In this document: piece after piece, positions 1 to 9,590 of the stretch
Position numbering within the stretch: the first letter of the stretch is position 1
How the letters are laid out: every line of letters starts with the position of its first letter
From: CAZSSM01 sp964609385
GTDB lineage: Bacteria; Planctomycetota; Planctomycetia; Isosphaerales; Isosphaeraceae
Assembly (NCBI GenBank): GCA_964609385.1
Contig: CAZSSM010000021.1
Coordinates: 22,551 to 86,550 of the forward strand
Length of the DNA: 64,000 bases
Direction: 5' to 3'
Notes under the pieces: model-generated
Databases searched by the model: none
Seen by the model: the letters and a program-made list of their open reading frames with translations, nothing else
Told to the model about the DNA's origin: nothing
Made by a program: the position numbers and the translations under genes

Positions 1-754
1 CGTCCAGGCGGTCACCGAGGATGGCCTGTACCTGGAACTGATCTCCCGTTGTGGAGTAGAGGTTGATCTGGTTCTCGATGCGTTGGCCCGGCTCCGTCGT
101 GCCGACGAAGACTCGGCTCGGTGACACGTTGATCGGCGGGGTGACCGACCATGAAACCGGCAGGGTGAGGCTCGCCCTCAGTTCGCCTCCACAGGTCAGA
201 TCCAACTCCACAGCGTCACGGAAGTGACCTTCCTGATCCTGTGCGAGCACAGAGACGGTCAGATCGGCTAGGTGAATGCGTTGCGAGTCACCGCGATGAC
301 CTTCCAATTCAGATCCCACGTGGTCCTTCTCGTCGAGTCGACACGAGATGGCACGGGAACGTGTCTGAGCCCGGAGTTCGCGGGACCGACACACTCCGAG
401 GTCCTCGATGTAGATCGGCAAGATCCGTTCGGTTGCCTCGTTGGGGGACAGGCGGGCAAAATCGACCCGATCGTCTTCGGCATGGAGCGGGTTCATGACC
501 CGCCATTCGGCCGTGATCACGCTCTTGGGTTCCACCGGGTCGTTGCTCTCGACGACGATTCGCACGCTGTTGGCATCGTGACGGTCTCCGATCCGCACCG
601 AGGCAGAGATGGTTGCGGACTGGCCGGGCCCGAGGCTTCGGCGATCGATCCGGACGTCGGTGCACGCACAGCTCACCTTGAGCTTGGAGATCTCGATTGT
701 GCCGGGGCCCAAGTTGCGGGCCGACACACGGAAGGTCCGCTCGTTATCGCCGAT
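1..754 (-). pseudogene. In-frame DUF1573-like continuation after an amber codon
   Basis: This is the same reading frame as the C39 peptidase gene that ends in TAG at 755-757. After that codon the frame stays open for about 250 codons, to the window edge. It reads as a DUF1573-type domain: the strand before the stop (FEKTSIDLGTIVR) and the sequence after it (IGDNERTFRVSARNLG, then KLKVSCACTDV with the typical Cys-x-Cys) fit one continuous domain. A single CAG-to-TAG change would explain the break. No convincing start codon with a ribosome binding site is visible after the stop, so I treat the part as a disabled 3' half. A sequencing error or readthrough of UAG cannot be excluded. DUF1573 proteins are usually exported and have an Ig-like fold. 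Confidence 0.6.
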
Positions 755-1489
755 CTATCTGACGATCGTCCCCAGGTCGATCGAGGTTTTCTCGAACGTC
801 AGCCAAGGGTTGAACGCCGCAACCGCAACGGTCTCATTCGGTTCGATCGCCGATTCGCCACAGCCCACCGTCAGCCCGATCCCGATCAACACAGCCGCCG
901 CGATGGAGCGGGCCTTCCAGAACCGAACGGCCAGCAGTATGGCGACACTGGCGAGGAACGTTCCCAACACCGCCAGCCCAGTCCGCCACAGGATGATCTC
1001 CACCGATCGGCTCCAAGCGACCGACTCCTCGGCCCGCAACGGGACGACGCTCAGCAGGAGCACCCTACCGTTCCAGACTTTCTCGAAGGTGCTGAGACTC
1101 GACTGGTATTCACTCGGCGGGTCGATGACAGAGACGCCATCGGCGTTGACCTCATACAACAGGACGAAGTGGTTCTCGTTAACCATCGTCACACAGGCGA
1201 AATCCTCGTCTCGATCACGATAAATCAAGTTTTCGAGGGTCGTCTCGGCGGCCAGGGTCTGAGCCCCGGCCTCCTCGGCGGCGAGCTGGAGCTGCTGCAC
1301 CGAGTATCCTTGCGGTCCGGGAGGCCCGATCCTCTGCTCGAACGATTCGAACGTGCCTGGTTCCAGATCCATAGAATTGAGAGCCACGTAAAGGCAGTAG
1401 CGCCCGCATCGGACGTCGGAGTCGCTTCCTTTGTCAGCGCTGGGGGCCTGTACGACGAAGAGAGCCATCATCAGTGGAATCCCGATCAC
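755..1489 (-). CDS. C39-like cysteine peptidase with membrane segments, cut by an amber stop
   Basis: A 244-residue product from a GTG start whose first bases overlap the stop of the upstream gene (GTGA). A short hydrophobic leader is followed by a papain-like C39 fold: CGRYC gives the likely nucleophile Cys28, ENHFVLLY gives His107 and VIDP gives Asp123, in the usual order. Two hydrophobic segments follow (about 145-165 and 172-188), the second ending in VGCG. The last residues begin a DUF1573 domain that is broken by TAG at 755-757. C39-like domains cleave or bind peptides, often leader peptides, at a membrane. The substrate is unknown. The coupling to the upstream exported protein suggests joint expression. 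Confidence 0.65.
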   Translation of the reverse strand: MIGIPLMMALFVVQAPSADKGSDSDVRCGRYCLYVALNSMDLEPGTFESFEQRIGPPGPQGYSVQQLQLAAEEAGAQTLAAETTLENLIYRDRDEDFACVTMVNENHFVLLYEVNADGVSVIDPPSEYQSSLSTFEKVWNGRVLLLSVVPLRAEESVAWSRSVEIILWRTGLAVLGTFLASVAILLAVRFWKARSIAAAVLIGIGLTVGCGESAIEPNETVAVAAFNPWLTFEKTSIDLGTIVR

Positions 1490-2490
1490 GGCTGATCCTC
1501 CTTCTTGCCGCCGCCCAGGAACCCTCGCTTACGGAGTTTCTCCGAAAGCGAGTCGAGTTGGTCTGTCGTCGAGCGCTGAAAACTTGGATCGACATAATAT
1601 GATTCATTTGTGATATGGTTGCTAACGAGCGTGTCGGGAGGTACCATCTTGGCGAGCGTGGCCAGACGGAACCGGCTGTCCGGTACAGGAGTCTCAACAT
1701 CGACCTCGTCGATCTCGAGCTTGTATACCTCGACCACCTCGTCAGAACCACCTTTGCCATACCACGTCGCCTCACATCCTCTCAGCACGACGGCACCCCC
1801 ATCTTGGCGCTCCCACTGATACCGGATCGTCTTCGACTGGCTCCTGCTTCCTGGCCCGGCTGTCCCTCGGAAGAACGTTGGGCTGCCCGCCAAGTCCAAC
1901 GAGAAGTCGACCTCCATCAAACCCCCGTCCGAGTATTCTCGAACGAGCCGGTACGTTTGGGCGTCGATCCGGTCAAACCGAGACGTGTCTCCCGGGCTGA
2001 CAACCGGAGAATTGGGTCCGATGATCTCCGTCCAGGGACGTCCGGAAGAGTGGTAGGGCTGACAGCAGCGCGACCAATTCGTCTCTGGGAAAACGTCGAA
2101 GAGGAAATAAGCCGTGGAGTAGGAATTGCGGTGTTCGGGCTTGTCGACAAATATTTTTTTATGAATATAACTGTATGCGTAAAATATGTCTTCGTAAATG
2201 AAACGATAATGCACAGGCGACTCTTCAAGAAGTTGTTCATGGTTTCTAGAAATGCTATTTTCAGGATCGCTGTATTTGTATGCCCAAAATGCGTTATCTG
2301 ACTTCCAGAAAAAAGTACTTTCAAAATGTATTGGTTCTTTGTCGCCAATAGTGTACGTGATGTTATATCGGAACTTTCCCTGATTCAGGTGGGCAGCATT
2401 AGAAATCTGAGCGTCTTTGATCAAATCTGCAATGGAAACATACTCGTCTTGATCGACAGCAATAGAAACAATTAGCAAGAGATAGATCAT
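1486..2490 (-). CDS. Exported protein of unknown function
   Basis: About 334 residues from the ATG at 2490, which has GGAG ten bases upstream; the open frame continues upstream to 2601, but only this start gives a clean signal peptide (MIYLLLIVSIAV). No known domain was recognised. The middle is rich in aromatic residues (Tyr, Phe, Trp) and reads as beta-rich, somewhat like large-substrate periplasmic lipoprotein-carrier folds. The C-terminal 40 residues are charged (KKEDQP end). The first half is clearly more AT-rich than its surroundings, while the 3' half has the local base use. It overlaps the C39 peptidase gene by four bases, so the two are probably one transcript. Confidence 0.6.
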   Translation of the reverse strand: MIYLLLIVSIAVDQDEYVSIADLIKDAQISNAAHLNQGKFRYNITYTIGDKEPIHFESTFFWKSDNAFWAYKYSDPENSISRNHEQLLEESPVHYRFIYEDIFYAYSYIHKKIFVDKPEHRNSYSTAYFLFDVFPETNWSRCCQPYHSSGRPWTEIIGPNSPVVSPGDTSRFDRIDAQTYRLVREYSDGGLMEVDFSLDLAGSPTFFRGTAGPGSRSQSKTIRYQWERQDGGAVVLRGCEATWYGKGGSDEVVEVYKLEIDEVDVETPVPDSRFRLATLAKMVPPDTLVSNHITNESYYVDPSFQRSTTDQLDSLSEKLRKRGFLGGGKKEDQP

Positions 2491-3090
2491 TGAAATTCTG
2501 CTCCTAAACGGGTTATGCTCATCTGAGCGTAAATTTTGGAGTAAACTAAAGTGCTTGTGCACTTTCCTTATAGTCTCGCTTGGGTGATGGGGCACCGTCA
2601 CCCCACTTTTCCTCCGAACGAGGCCGAAGGTACGGGGAAACTTTTCAGTAAGCGATCGAGTTCAGAGTGTGAGGCCGCGAACACGCCTCTCCAAGTTCCT
2701 TCAGATTTATGGGCAATGAGGAAAACCTTCTAACAAAGCACATGAGCAACGCTTCATTCACTGGTTTGGCTTCAGTAGACCAAGGTGCTGATAGGTTTTC
2801 AATGGGTTGCCGGGGGGTGGAGTGAAGTGTTTTCTTCGCTCCAACGCGCAAATAACGAGAGGGTTAGGACTTAGCCACAATGTTAAGATTCGCGGTATTT
2901 CTTGCCGGTGTTTTCCAAAAAAGCCCCAAATGAAGCCAAGAATGGCCAAACGCTAAGGCGGCACGGGCCCTGCAGGTGGTTGGTAATAACAATTGCTTCA
3001 ATCGATCCTAAATGGCGACGATCATCCATAATCAGAAATGATCGTTTTTTTAAAGCCAGTCAACCACCGATCCATCCATGCCACCAAAGA
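2491..3090. other. Intergenic region with no supported gene
   Basis: About 600 bases, more AT-rich than the rest of the window. Short open frames occur on both strands (for example 2758-2949, minus), but none has a ribosome binding site or recognisable product. It should hold the promoter of the exported-protein gene that starts at 2490. Confidence 0.5.
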
Positions 3091-3124
3091 AAGCGGCATG
3101 GTCTTCTGAAGAACCATGCCGCTT
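3091..3124 (-). terminator. Hairpin terminator after the CAP-domain gene
   Basis: A perfect 12-bp inverted repeat (AAGCGGCATGGT and its complement) around a 10-base loop, 50 bases past the stop of the minus-strand gene. On that strand the stem runs into CTTTCTTT, a moderate U-tract, which fits intrinsic termination. Confidence 0.6.
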
Positions 3125-3174
3125 AAACTTAAAGTCGATTGATTAATCAAGGGATAAGATTATCCGTCACGACG

Positions 3175-4554
3175 TCAGCGTGAACGGGCCGACCAGACCG
3201 ACCAGACGAAGCCTCCCGGGATGGCCGGGGACGACGTCTCGGTCTCGGCGTCATCGGCAGCATCGACGGTCACGGGTTCGGGGCGTGGGGTCGGCTGCGG
3301 GACGGTCGGCGAGGGGGGCGTGTTCGGCTCGGGCTCGACCAGCTCAATCGGCTCAGGCGTGTTGTGGACGACGATCGGGGTGTCCGGCTCGGACGTCGAC
3401 GCCGATGTCGCGGTCGGTTCCGACTGGTTGGTCTGGTTGATCCCCGACTCCTGTTGCGTGGCGCGGAAGCTGGTCCAGGCCAGTGTGGAGACGTTACGCG
3501 ACGGCGGCGTTGGGACGACGGCGGGCTCGAGGTTGGGGATCGACCGTTGGACCACCGCCGGAGCCTCCGCGACGACGATGGGCTCTGGCGAGGCTTCGAC
3601 GATGGCCGGCTCCGGCGGGGCTTCGATGATCGTGGGCGGGGCCGGCTCGCTGAGGTCGAAGTCGACCTTCTGGTTCTGCGTGGTCATGGTGATCCGAGCA
3701 TCTCGGAGCAATCGCGAGCCTTCAAAGAGCCGAATCTGATAGTCGCCCGGTTTGAGGGCCAGTTGATAACCGCCCGATCCCCAGGTCTCGACCGACGTCG
3801 AAGTGTTGTCGGCGAGCGAACGGGCCTCGACCCGAAGCCGCCCCTGCCCCTCGCCCTCGGAGTAGAAGTCGTCGCCATCACGATCGTGGTACACAACGCC
3901 GACCAGATAGGTCTGGGCGTCGTGAGGACGGGCCATCTGCTGGGTCACGACCAGCGGCCCAACCCGGGGATTTCGGCTGGCCACGACGGCCACACCGACC
4001 TCCTTGAAGGTCTCATCGATGTTGCGGTGGGGCTCGGTCAGGTTGTTGAGGTGGGCCTTGCTGGGCACGCCCCAATCGACGAGCATCGCCTGCATGGCGT
4101 GGTCGACCGACCGGGAGTAGGCATAGGCGTTTTCGGCTTCCGAACGGACCGCGCCGAAGCCGGTCCGATCGATCCGGTCGCGCGGGCTGGACCCGTCCGA
4201 GCCGGTGTGCGACTGGAACCCGCCGGTGGCCATGTCGAGGGCGTGGGCCTCGGCGGCCTCGGCCAACTCGGCGCTCCAGGCCAACGGTTCGCGCTCGGGC
4301 CGCGAGGCGATCGTGTCGACGGCCTCCTCCAGGTTCTCCCCAAAGGCGCGAAGCGTTAGGGCCAGTTGGAAGTCGGCGGTCTGCTCGATCCAGGCGGCAG
4401 CTTGATCCGGATCGGTCCGGACTTGGTTGATCCGTTCCAGCAGATACTGTTGCTGATCGGTGGGGCCACCGCCGCTCATTACGAGCCGCGACTCGAGCGA
4501 CTCCATGGACGGACGGGTTTTCAACGCTCTGCGCTCGGAACGATCCATGTTCAT
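3175..4554 (-). CDS. CAP/SCP-domain surface protein with Pro-rich C-terminus
   Basis: About 459 residues from ATG 4554 (a second ATG lies two codons later). The N-terminus carries SMESLESRLVMSG, close to the LEPR-xLL motif found on planctomycete surface proteins. Residues about 30-195 are a CAP (SCP/PR1-like) domain: conserved His in HALDMA, the SH pair in GGFQSHTGSDG, Glu in SEAENAYAY, and the His-Asn block with EVGVAV. A small beta domain resembling a prealbumin-like or SdrD-type repeat follows (VYHDRDGDDFYSEGEG, then GYQLALKPGDYQ). The last 150 residues are Pro/Glu/Val/Thr-rich, likely a disordered wall-spanning stalk. CAP proteins are extracellular; their bacterial role is mostly unknown. 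Confidence 0.75.
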   Translation of the reverse strand: MNMDRSERRALKTRPSMESLESRLVMSGGGPTDQQQYLLERINQVRTDPDQAAAWIEQTADFQLALTLRAFGENLEEAVDTIASRPEREPLAWSAELAEAAEAHALDMATGGFQSHTGSDGSSPRDRIDRTGFGAVRSEAENAYAYSRSVDHAMQAMLVDWGVPSKAHLNNLTEPHRNIDETFKEVGVAVVASRNPRVGPLVVTQQMARPHDAQTYLVGVVYHDRDGDDFYSEGEGQGRLRVEARSLADNTSTSVETWGSGGYQLALKPGDYQIRLFEGSRLLRDARITMTTQNQKVDFDLSEPAPPTIIEAPPEPAIVEASPEPIVVAEAPAVVQRSIPNLEPAVVPTPPSRNVSTLAWTSFRATQQESGINQTNQSEPTATSASTSEPDTPIVVHNTPEPIELVEPEPNTPPSPTVPQPTPRPEPVTVDAADDAETETSSPAIPGGFVWSVWSARSR

Positions 4555-5029
4555 GCCCAATCCCAATGACGGATCTGACCAGGTCCCACCGCACGGCCGC
4601 ACTGGCACAATCGGCTCTTCCTCGCGTGGGGCCTGAAGAATTCCAGGAGGGGGAACGCCATCCTTGGCGCTGAGAGACGTCGAGAGATCGATGCAGCCAT
4701 CGTGCCAAAGCCGCGAATTTTCGGCCTCCCAGCACGGAACCCATGATCCTTCGGTGACTTAGAATGAATCCGATTCGAGATCGCTCCGGACCAAATCATC
4801 GGAGAAGCCGGCGGGACCCCCGAAGTTACAAACCAAAGATCGGGGTGCAAACGTTGAAGTTTGTCGGATGCGCGGGTCGATCGGGCCTGCCCCGTTGGCT
4901 TGGCCGAGGCCAGGCGCGACAATGGACCCTGTGAACCCCAAAAACCCCATCCTGAGAAGGCGAGGTCGGGTCGGTCCCGAGGTCGGTCGATCGGCCCGCC
5001 CGGCGCCCGCAAACGCGTCGGAGTCGGTC

Positions 5030-6874
5030 ATGTCCGAAGTGCAAGGGTACGTCGAGACCGCCACACAGGCCGCCCGTGAGGGCCAGCTCTCCGAGTCGTC
5101 CGCAGCCAACATCACGCGTTGGTTGACCGAGCCGGGCTTCGTCGAGTTCCGTCCTCGGCTCATCGAGGACATCGAAGCGCGGCGCTGGCAGGTGCTCGAC
5201 GACGTCTATTTCAAGGTCCTGGAGTTTGGCACCGGCGGTCGTCGAGGCCGGATGTATCCGGTCGGCACCAACGTCCTGAACCGCCGGACAATCGCCGAGA
5301 GCGCCCGGGGCCTGGCCGACCACATCCTCTCGAAGCCCGAGTCGGTCGCGGCCCGTTCGTGCGTGATCGCCCACGACACCCGACACAACTCGGTCGCCTT
5401 CGCTCGGACCTGCGCTGAGGTCCTTGCCGCGGCCGGGTTTCAAGTCGCTTTGCTGGACGGCTATCGGTCGACCCCCCTGCTCTCGTTCGCGGTACGTCAA
5501 CTGGGCTCTGGCTGTGGGATCATGATCACCGCCTCGCACAACCCGCCCTCGGACAACGGCTTCAAGTGCTATGCGGCCACTGGCGGCCAAGTCGTGCCGC
5601 CGGACGACAAGGCGATCATCGCGCGGGTCCAGGAGGTAATGGACCGCGAGATCCCAACCACTCCCTATGAGGCCGGGCTGGCCTCGGGCGCGATCCGGAT
5701 CGTCGGCGAAGAAATCGACCGCGCCTATCTGGAGGCCGTTGTCGCGCAGGCCGTCTCCGAGGCCCGCGACTTGAAGCTGGTCTACACGCCGATGCACGGG
5801 GTCGGTGAGACCAACGTCGCCGCAGCTCTCCGACTCGCCGGTTTCGCCCATGTCGACGTCTTGTCCACCCAACGGACCCCTGACGGCGATTTCCCCAATA
5901 TCCCCGGCCACGTGGCCAACCCGGAGATCCCCAAGACCTTGGAGGCCTCGATCCTGGAGGCTCGGGCCACCGGCGCCGAATTGGTCCTGGCCAGCGACCC
6001 CGATGCCGACCGGATCGGCGTGGCCGTCCCGGTCGCGGGCGATCCCAAGGGCGATTGGACGACCCTCAACGGCAACCAGATCGGCGTCGTGCAAGCGGCT
6101 TTCGTCCTGGAGAAGCTCAAGGCCAAAGGCGCGATGCCGGCCTCACCCTACATCGTCACGACGCTGGTCAGCTCGCAGATGCCGGGCGCCTTGGCCCGAC
6201 GCGCGGGGGTCGAGGTTGAGGACCAACTGCTGGTCGGCTTCAAGTGGATCGCCGTGCAGATCGACGCGCGGGGTCCCGAAGGGTTCCTGTTCGCCTTCGA
6301 GGAGTCGCACGGCTACCTCCGCGGCGCGCACGTCCGCGACAAGGACGCCGCTGTGGCCAGCCTCCTGATGGCCGAGCTCTGCGCCGACCTCAAGGTGCGC
6401 GGGACCACCCTGATCGACTACCTCGACCAGCTCTATCTGGACGTCGGCCACTACGGCGAGCGCCTGATCAATAAGGTTCTGGAGGGCCGCAAGGGCGTCG
6501 AGCAGATCCAGGCCTTGATGGCCGCCTTCCGCGACCAAGCCCCGACCGAATTGGCCGGCCAGGCCGTCTTGAGGGTCGACGACTACAAGCGTCATGAGAC
6601 CCGGACCCTCGACGGCTCAGCGGCGACAACTCCCCTGCCCGAGCCTTCCGGCGACCTACTGATGTTCTACCTCTCAGCGCCGGGGACTCGGTTCGCCGTT
6701 CGTCCTTCGGGGACCGAGCCGAAGCTCAAGATCTACCTTTTCGCCCGAACTGAGACCCAAGGGCGGTCCCTCGAGGACCTGCCAGCGATCAAAGCCGAGA
6801 CCGATCAGACCCTCGAGCGGCTCACCAACGATATCAACGCCTACATGGATAAGGTGCTCGCCGAGACCCCGTAA
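5030..6874 (+). CDS. Phosphoglucomutase/phosphomannomutase family enzyme
   Basis: About 614 residues from ATG 5030, preceded by GGAG; the open frame extends upstream to 4868, but that part looks non-coding. It is an alpha-D-phosphohexomutase, which moves a phosphate between C6 and C1 of a hexose through a phosphoserine. The active-site loop TASHNPPSDNG (about 167-177) supplies Ser169. The metal loop DPDADRIG lies near residue 325, a sugar-binding loop with EESHGY near 425, and the phosphate-binding loop RPSGTEPKLKIY near 565. The length and order fit the PgcA-type (glucose) branch better than the shorter ManB/GlmM types, but the sugar cannot be fixed by reading. It stands alone on the plus strand and could feed the polysaccharide operon further downstream. 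Confidence 0.88.
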   Translation: MSEVQGYVETATQAAREGQLSESSAANITRWLTEPGFVEFRPRLIEDIEARRWQVLDDVYFKVLEFGTGGRRGRMYPVGTNVLNRRTIAESARGLADHILSKPESVAARSCVIAHDTRHNSVAFARTCAEVLAAAGFQVALLDGYRSTPLLSFAVRQLGSGCGIMITASHNPPSDNGFKCYAATGGQVVPPDDKAIIARVQEVMDREIPTTPYEAGLASGAIRIVGEEIDRAYLEAVVAQAVSEARDLKLVYTPMHGVGETNVAAALRLAGFAHVDVLSTQRTPDGDFPNIPGHVANPEIPKTLEASILEARATGAELVLASDPDADRIGVAVPVAGDPKGDWTTLNGNQIGVVQAAFVLEKLKAKGAMPASPYIVTTLVSSQMPGALARRAGVEVEDQLLVGFKWIAVQIDARGPEGFLFAFEESHGYLRGAHVRDKDAAVASLLMAELCADLKVRGTTLIDYLDQLYLDVGHYGERLINKVLEGRKGVEQIQALMAAFRDQAPTELAGQAVLRVDDYKRHETRTLDGSAATTPLPEPSGDLLMFYLSAPGTRFAVRPSGTEPKLKIYLFARTETQGRSLEDLPAIKAETDQTLERLTNDINAYMDKVLAETP

Positions 6875-6924
6875 GTCTCCCTTCTGAGGTTGGCGGGGGC
6901 TCTGCTCGATTGATCCTATGGGAT

Positions 6925-7677
6925 TTAGAGCATGGCCCCACCGCTGGCCTCGATGCGCTGAGCGGTGACCCATCGGCTCGCATCGGAGGCGAGGAACGCG
7001 ATCACTCCGGCGATGTCGTTGGGTTGTCCATGGCGGCCCAGGGCGGTGATGGAAGCGATCTGCTCCTGGGCCGGGCGGTGTTTGAGGTAGGGATTCATGT
7101 CGGTCTCGATCGCGCCGGGGGCGACGGAGTTGACGGTGATTCCTCGCGACCCAAGCAGCTTGGCCAGATTCTGGGTCAAGACGTCGATGGCGCCTTTCGT
7201 GGCCGCATAGGCGGTGTACTGCGGGAGCGAGAATCGGGTCAGCCCGCTCGAGAGGTTGATGATCCGCCCGCCATCACGGAGCCTGGGCAGGGCCAGTTGT
7301 GTCCCGAAGAAGACCCCTTTGACGTTGATCGCGAAGAGCCGATCGAACTGCTCCTCGGTGGTCTCCTCGAAGGGAACTCCGATGTTGATCCCCGCATTAT
7401 TGATGAGCACGTCGAACTTCGACTCCCCCGTCCGACGTTCAAGCTCGGAGTCAAGTTGCTGATAGGACCGGCGGAGGCTCTTCAGATCGCCCACGTCCGC
7501 TTGCAGGGCAAACGCCTGAGCGCCATCGCGCTGGATCTCGTCAACGACCTCGTTGGCCTGATCCCGGTTGTTTCCATAATGGACGACGACGAGGAATCCT
7601 TCCTTGCCGAGTTGGATCGCCGCCGACCGTCCGAGACCTCGACTTGCCCCTGTGATCACCGCAACTTTGCCCGCCAT
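6925..7677 (-). CDS. SDR family NAD(P)-dependent oxidoreductase
   Basis: A 250-residue classical short-chain dehydrogenase. ATG 7677 is chosen because GGAGGG sits just upstream; a GTG at 7692 is possible. It has the cofactor motif TGASRGLG (9-16), NNAG (93-96), active-site serines in NLSSG (143-144) and Tyr157-x-x-x-Lys161 in the YAATK motif. The C-terminus (GVIAFLASDASRWVTAQ) is typical of the FabG-like group. Arg13 after TGAS together with the following HYGNN points to NADP(H). The substrate is unknown. It is convergent with the phosphohexomutase and appears to be a single-gene unit. A degraded piece of a close relative lies 600 bases upstream. Confidence 0.88.
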   Translation of the reverse strand: MAGKVAVITGASRGLGRSAAIQLGKEGFLVVVHYGNNRDQANEVVDEIQRDGAQAFALQADVGDLKSLRRSYQQLDSELERRTGESKFDVLINNAGINIGVPFEETTEEQFDRLFAINVKGVFFGTQLALPRLRDGGRIINLSSGLTRFSLPQYTAYAATKGAIDVLTQNLAKLLGSRGITVNSVAPGAIETDMNPYLKHRPAQEQIASITALGRHGQPNDIAGVIAFLASDASRWVTAQRIEASGGAML

Positions 7678-8585
7678 CGGTCCCTCCGTCACATACGATG
7701 AATCGTGACAAACTCAACCTTCAATGGCCCAACAATCCCGCCTCAAGTGGCTCACCATCGGGCGCTTTCTCAACGGACCGACCTCCGGCTTACCCAGCCA
7801 AGGCTGGGTCGGAGTCGCTTGAGGAAGGCACTTTGGTCAACAGTACGAAGCTTGACAAAGTCAACTTAAATCCCTGAACAGTCTCGCGTCAAGCTGCCTG
7901 TGTTAGACGATCAAAAATGCATAAAATACAGACGAATGTCGATCCGTAGGTAAATGACGTTATTAAGTCTATCAAAAGACTTTTGGAACGAACGGTCGAT
8001 GCCGATGAGCGGTTGACTCCCTTGACCGACCCGCTAGATTGAATTCTGTTCCATCATGCCATAAGAGATTGGTATGAATCCAACCGAATCCTGATCCCGA
8101 CCGCATCCGGCTAGCGCCTGCCCTTGATCCAACTGGCCGATCTGGTCGAGTCCGAAGGGCCCTCGACGATCAACCGAGAATAGGGGATCCGCTCCGCCGG
8201 ATCATCATCCTGGCCAAGATCCGGGGCCGCGACCGGGCCTTGTTCATCGAGGAGGGCTGTCGGGAGATCGACCGACGATCAAGTCGAACTGCAGCTCGGA
8301 AGTCTCCTCGAAGGGGACTTCAATGCTAATCCCAGCAGGGTGCCCGAAAAGTATAGCGCCGGGCGCTCGGAGTGTGCAACGCACATGCGATCAGAACCAC
8401 ATCACCCCCGCCAAACCCAAGTCCTGGCCCAGCCATCCGATCGCCCGGTCGGACCTGTGAACAACGGACAGAAGGTATAGCGCCCTCACAACCGTCGGGG
8501 AGCCACACTTTCTGGCCGTCGTTCACAGGAGGTCAGCGAGGGGTCTCGAAAATCATGAGATAGACTCTCAACCGATTTCGCGGAC
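7678..8585. other. Long intergenic region with gene debris
   Basis: About 900 bases without an intact gene. A palindrome (ACCCAGCC AA GGCTGGGT, 7793-7810) and short AT-rich stretches near 7900-7990 are visible. A short SDR-like fragment is annotated separately. I could not assign the rest. Confidence 0.5.
8284..8336 (-). pseudogene. Fragment of an SDR gene
   Basis: Read on the minus strand, these bases encode AGISIEVPFEETSELQFD, which matches residues 95-112 of the SDR protein encoded at 6925-7677 (AGINIGVPFEETTEEQFD) at 14 of 18 positions. Homology stops on both sides. It is a relic of a duplicated or second SDR gene. Confidence 0.6.
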
Positions 8586-9590
8586 TTACCGTTTTAGTCT
8601 TGCGTCGAACCACCGATCCATTTCGGTCCGAATCTCATCCAGGTGCTCAATCAAGGTGTGCGAGCCGCCTTCGGGGACAACCAAGCGGAACGGCCGCCCC
8701 AGACGAGCGAAGTGGTCAGCCATGGTCAGACTGTTTGAAAGCCGGACGCGGTCATCATTTGCGCCATGGATCAACAGGATCTCAGTCGAGGGCGATATCT
8801 GCTCGGGCCAATAGGCTGCAGACAACCGACGCAGCGCCGCATCGGGATCGGCTTCGTAACCATCGACGATTCCCGGATAGACGTGCTCATGAAACTCCGC
8901 CCTCCGAGGATTGTCGAGCAGGTCGCTCGGTGCACCGATCAGGACGGCTGCGTGAATGAGGTCAGTCTTGGCGAGCACGCGATAGCCCAGGCTCCCGCCG
9001 CGCGAGAAGCCCCAGTATCCGATGCGCGTCGAATCGGCTTCGTCGAGGTGCGAAGCGACCGCCAGGAGATCGAGGATGTCTTGACGATCTCCGGATCCGA
9101 GGTTCGGGTGGCCGTCACTCCCGCCTTCCCCTCGGAGCGCTGACGCCATCACGATGTAACCTCGCTCGGCCAACCGACACATCTCCAAGACATCGAAGAA
9201 GGTGATCCGTCCCCATTCGGCGACCCCGCCGTGGGCGAAGACGACCACAGGAAAGGGCCCCGTCGAGTTCTGGGGCGAGATCTTGAAGCCTCTGATCTCC
9301 AGGCCATCGCTCAGGTAAGTGATTCTCTCCGCCCGAACGGTACGACCAGATTTGTACCTTAAGAATACGTCCTGCGGGACCAGCCTCCCGACGGAACCCG
9401 ATCGCCAGGACGGGTCGGGGGACTCGTCCATGAACGCGAGCCAAGCCTCGTAGTTCTCGAACGGAAAGGAGTACGGCTCCTGCGACACCAACCGAGTCTG
9501 GGCCGATGCCGGGACGCCGATGGTGAAACCAATCAGAAGTGCGGCCGTGCGAAACAGCCTTCTACCGAGAGTCCCGTTCTTCCTCATCAT
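8586..9590 (-). CDS. Exported S9-like alpha/beta hydrolase
   Basis: A 334-residue protein with a signal peptide (charged N-terminus, hydrophobic 15-28, ASA cleavage site near 30). The catalytic part is an alpha/beta hydrolase of the prolyl-oligopeptidase (S9)-like kind: oxyanion region VVVFAHGG (116-122), nucleophile elbow GFSRGG with Ser196, acid in GANDDRV (Asp279 or Asp280) and His311 in GGSHTL. No beta-propeller precedes it, so the fold is the small, single-domain form. Such proteins cleave peptide or ester bonds; the substrate is not readable. Two ATG codons open the frame (9590, 9587). It lies upstream of gene debris and has no operon partner. Confidence 0.8.
   Translation of the reverse strand: MMRKNGTLGRRLFRTAALLIGFTIGVPASAQTRLVSQEPYSFPFENYEAWLAFMDESPDPSWRSGSVGRLVPQDVFLRYKSGRTVRAERITYLSDGLEIRGFKISPQNSTGPFPVVVFAHGGVAEWGRITFFDVLEMCRLAERGYIVMASALRGEGGSDGHPNLGSGDRQDILDLLAVASHLDEADSTRIGYWGFSRGGSLGYRVLAKTDLIHAAVLIGAPSDLLDNPRRAEFHEHVYPGIVDGYEADPDAALRRLSAAYWPEQISPSTEILLIHGANDDRVRLSNSLTMADHFARLGRPFRLVVPEGGSHTLIEHLDEIRTEMDRWFDARLKR

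Noticed and set aside
2758..2949. Small minus-strand open frame of 63 codons
   Set aside because: No ribosome binding site and no known match; in an AT-rich non-coding stretch.
4826..6094. Long minus-strand open frame opposite the phosphohexomutase
   Set aside because: It is antisense to a well-supported gene and has no recognisable product; long antisense frames are common in GC-rich DNA.
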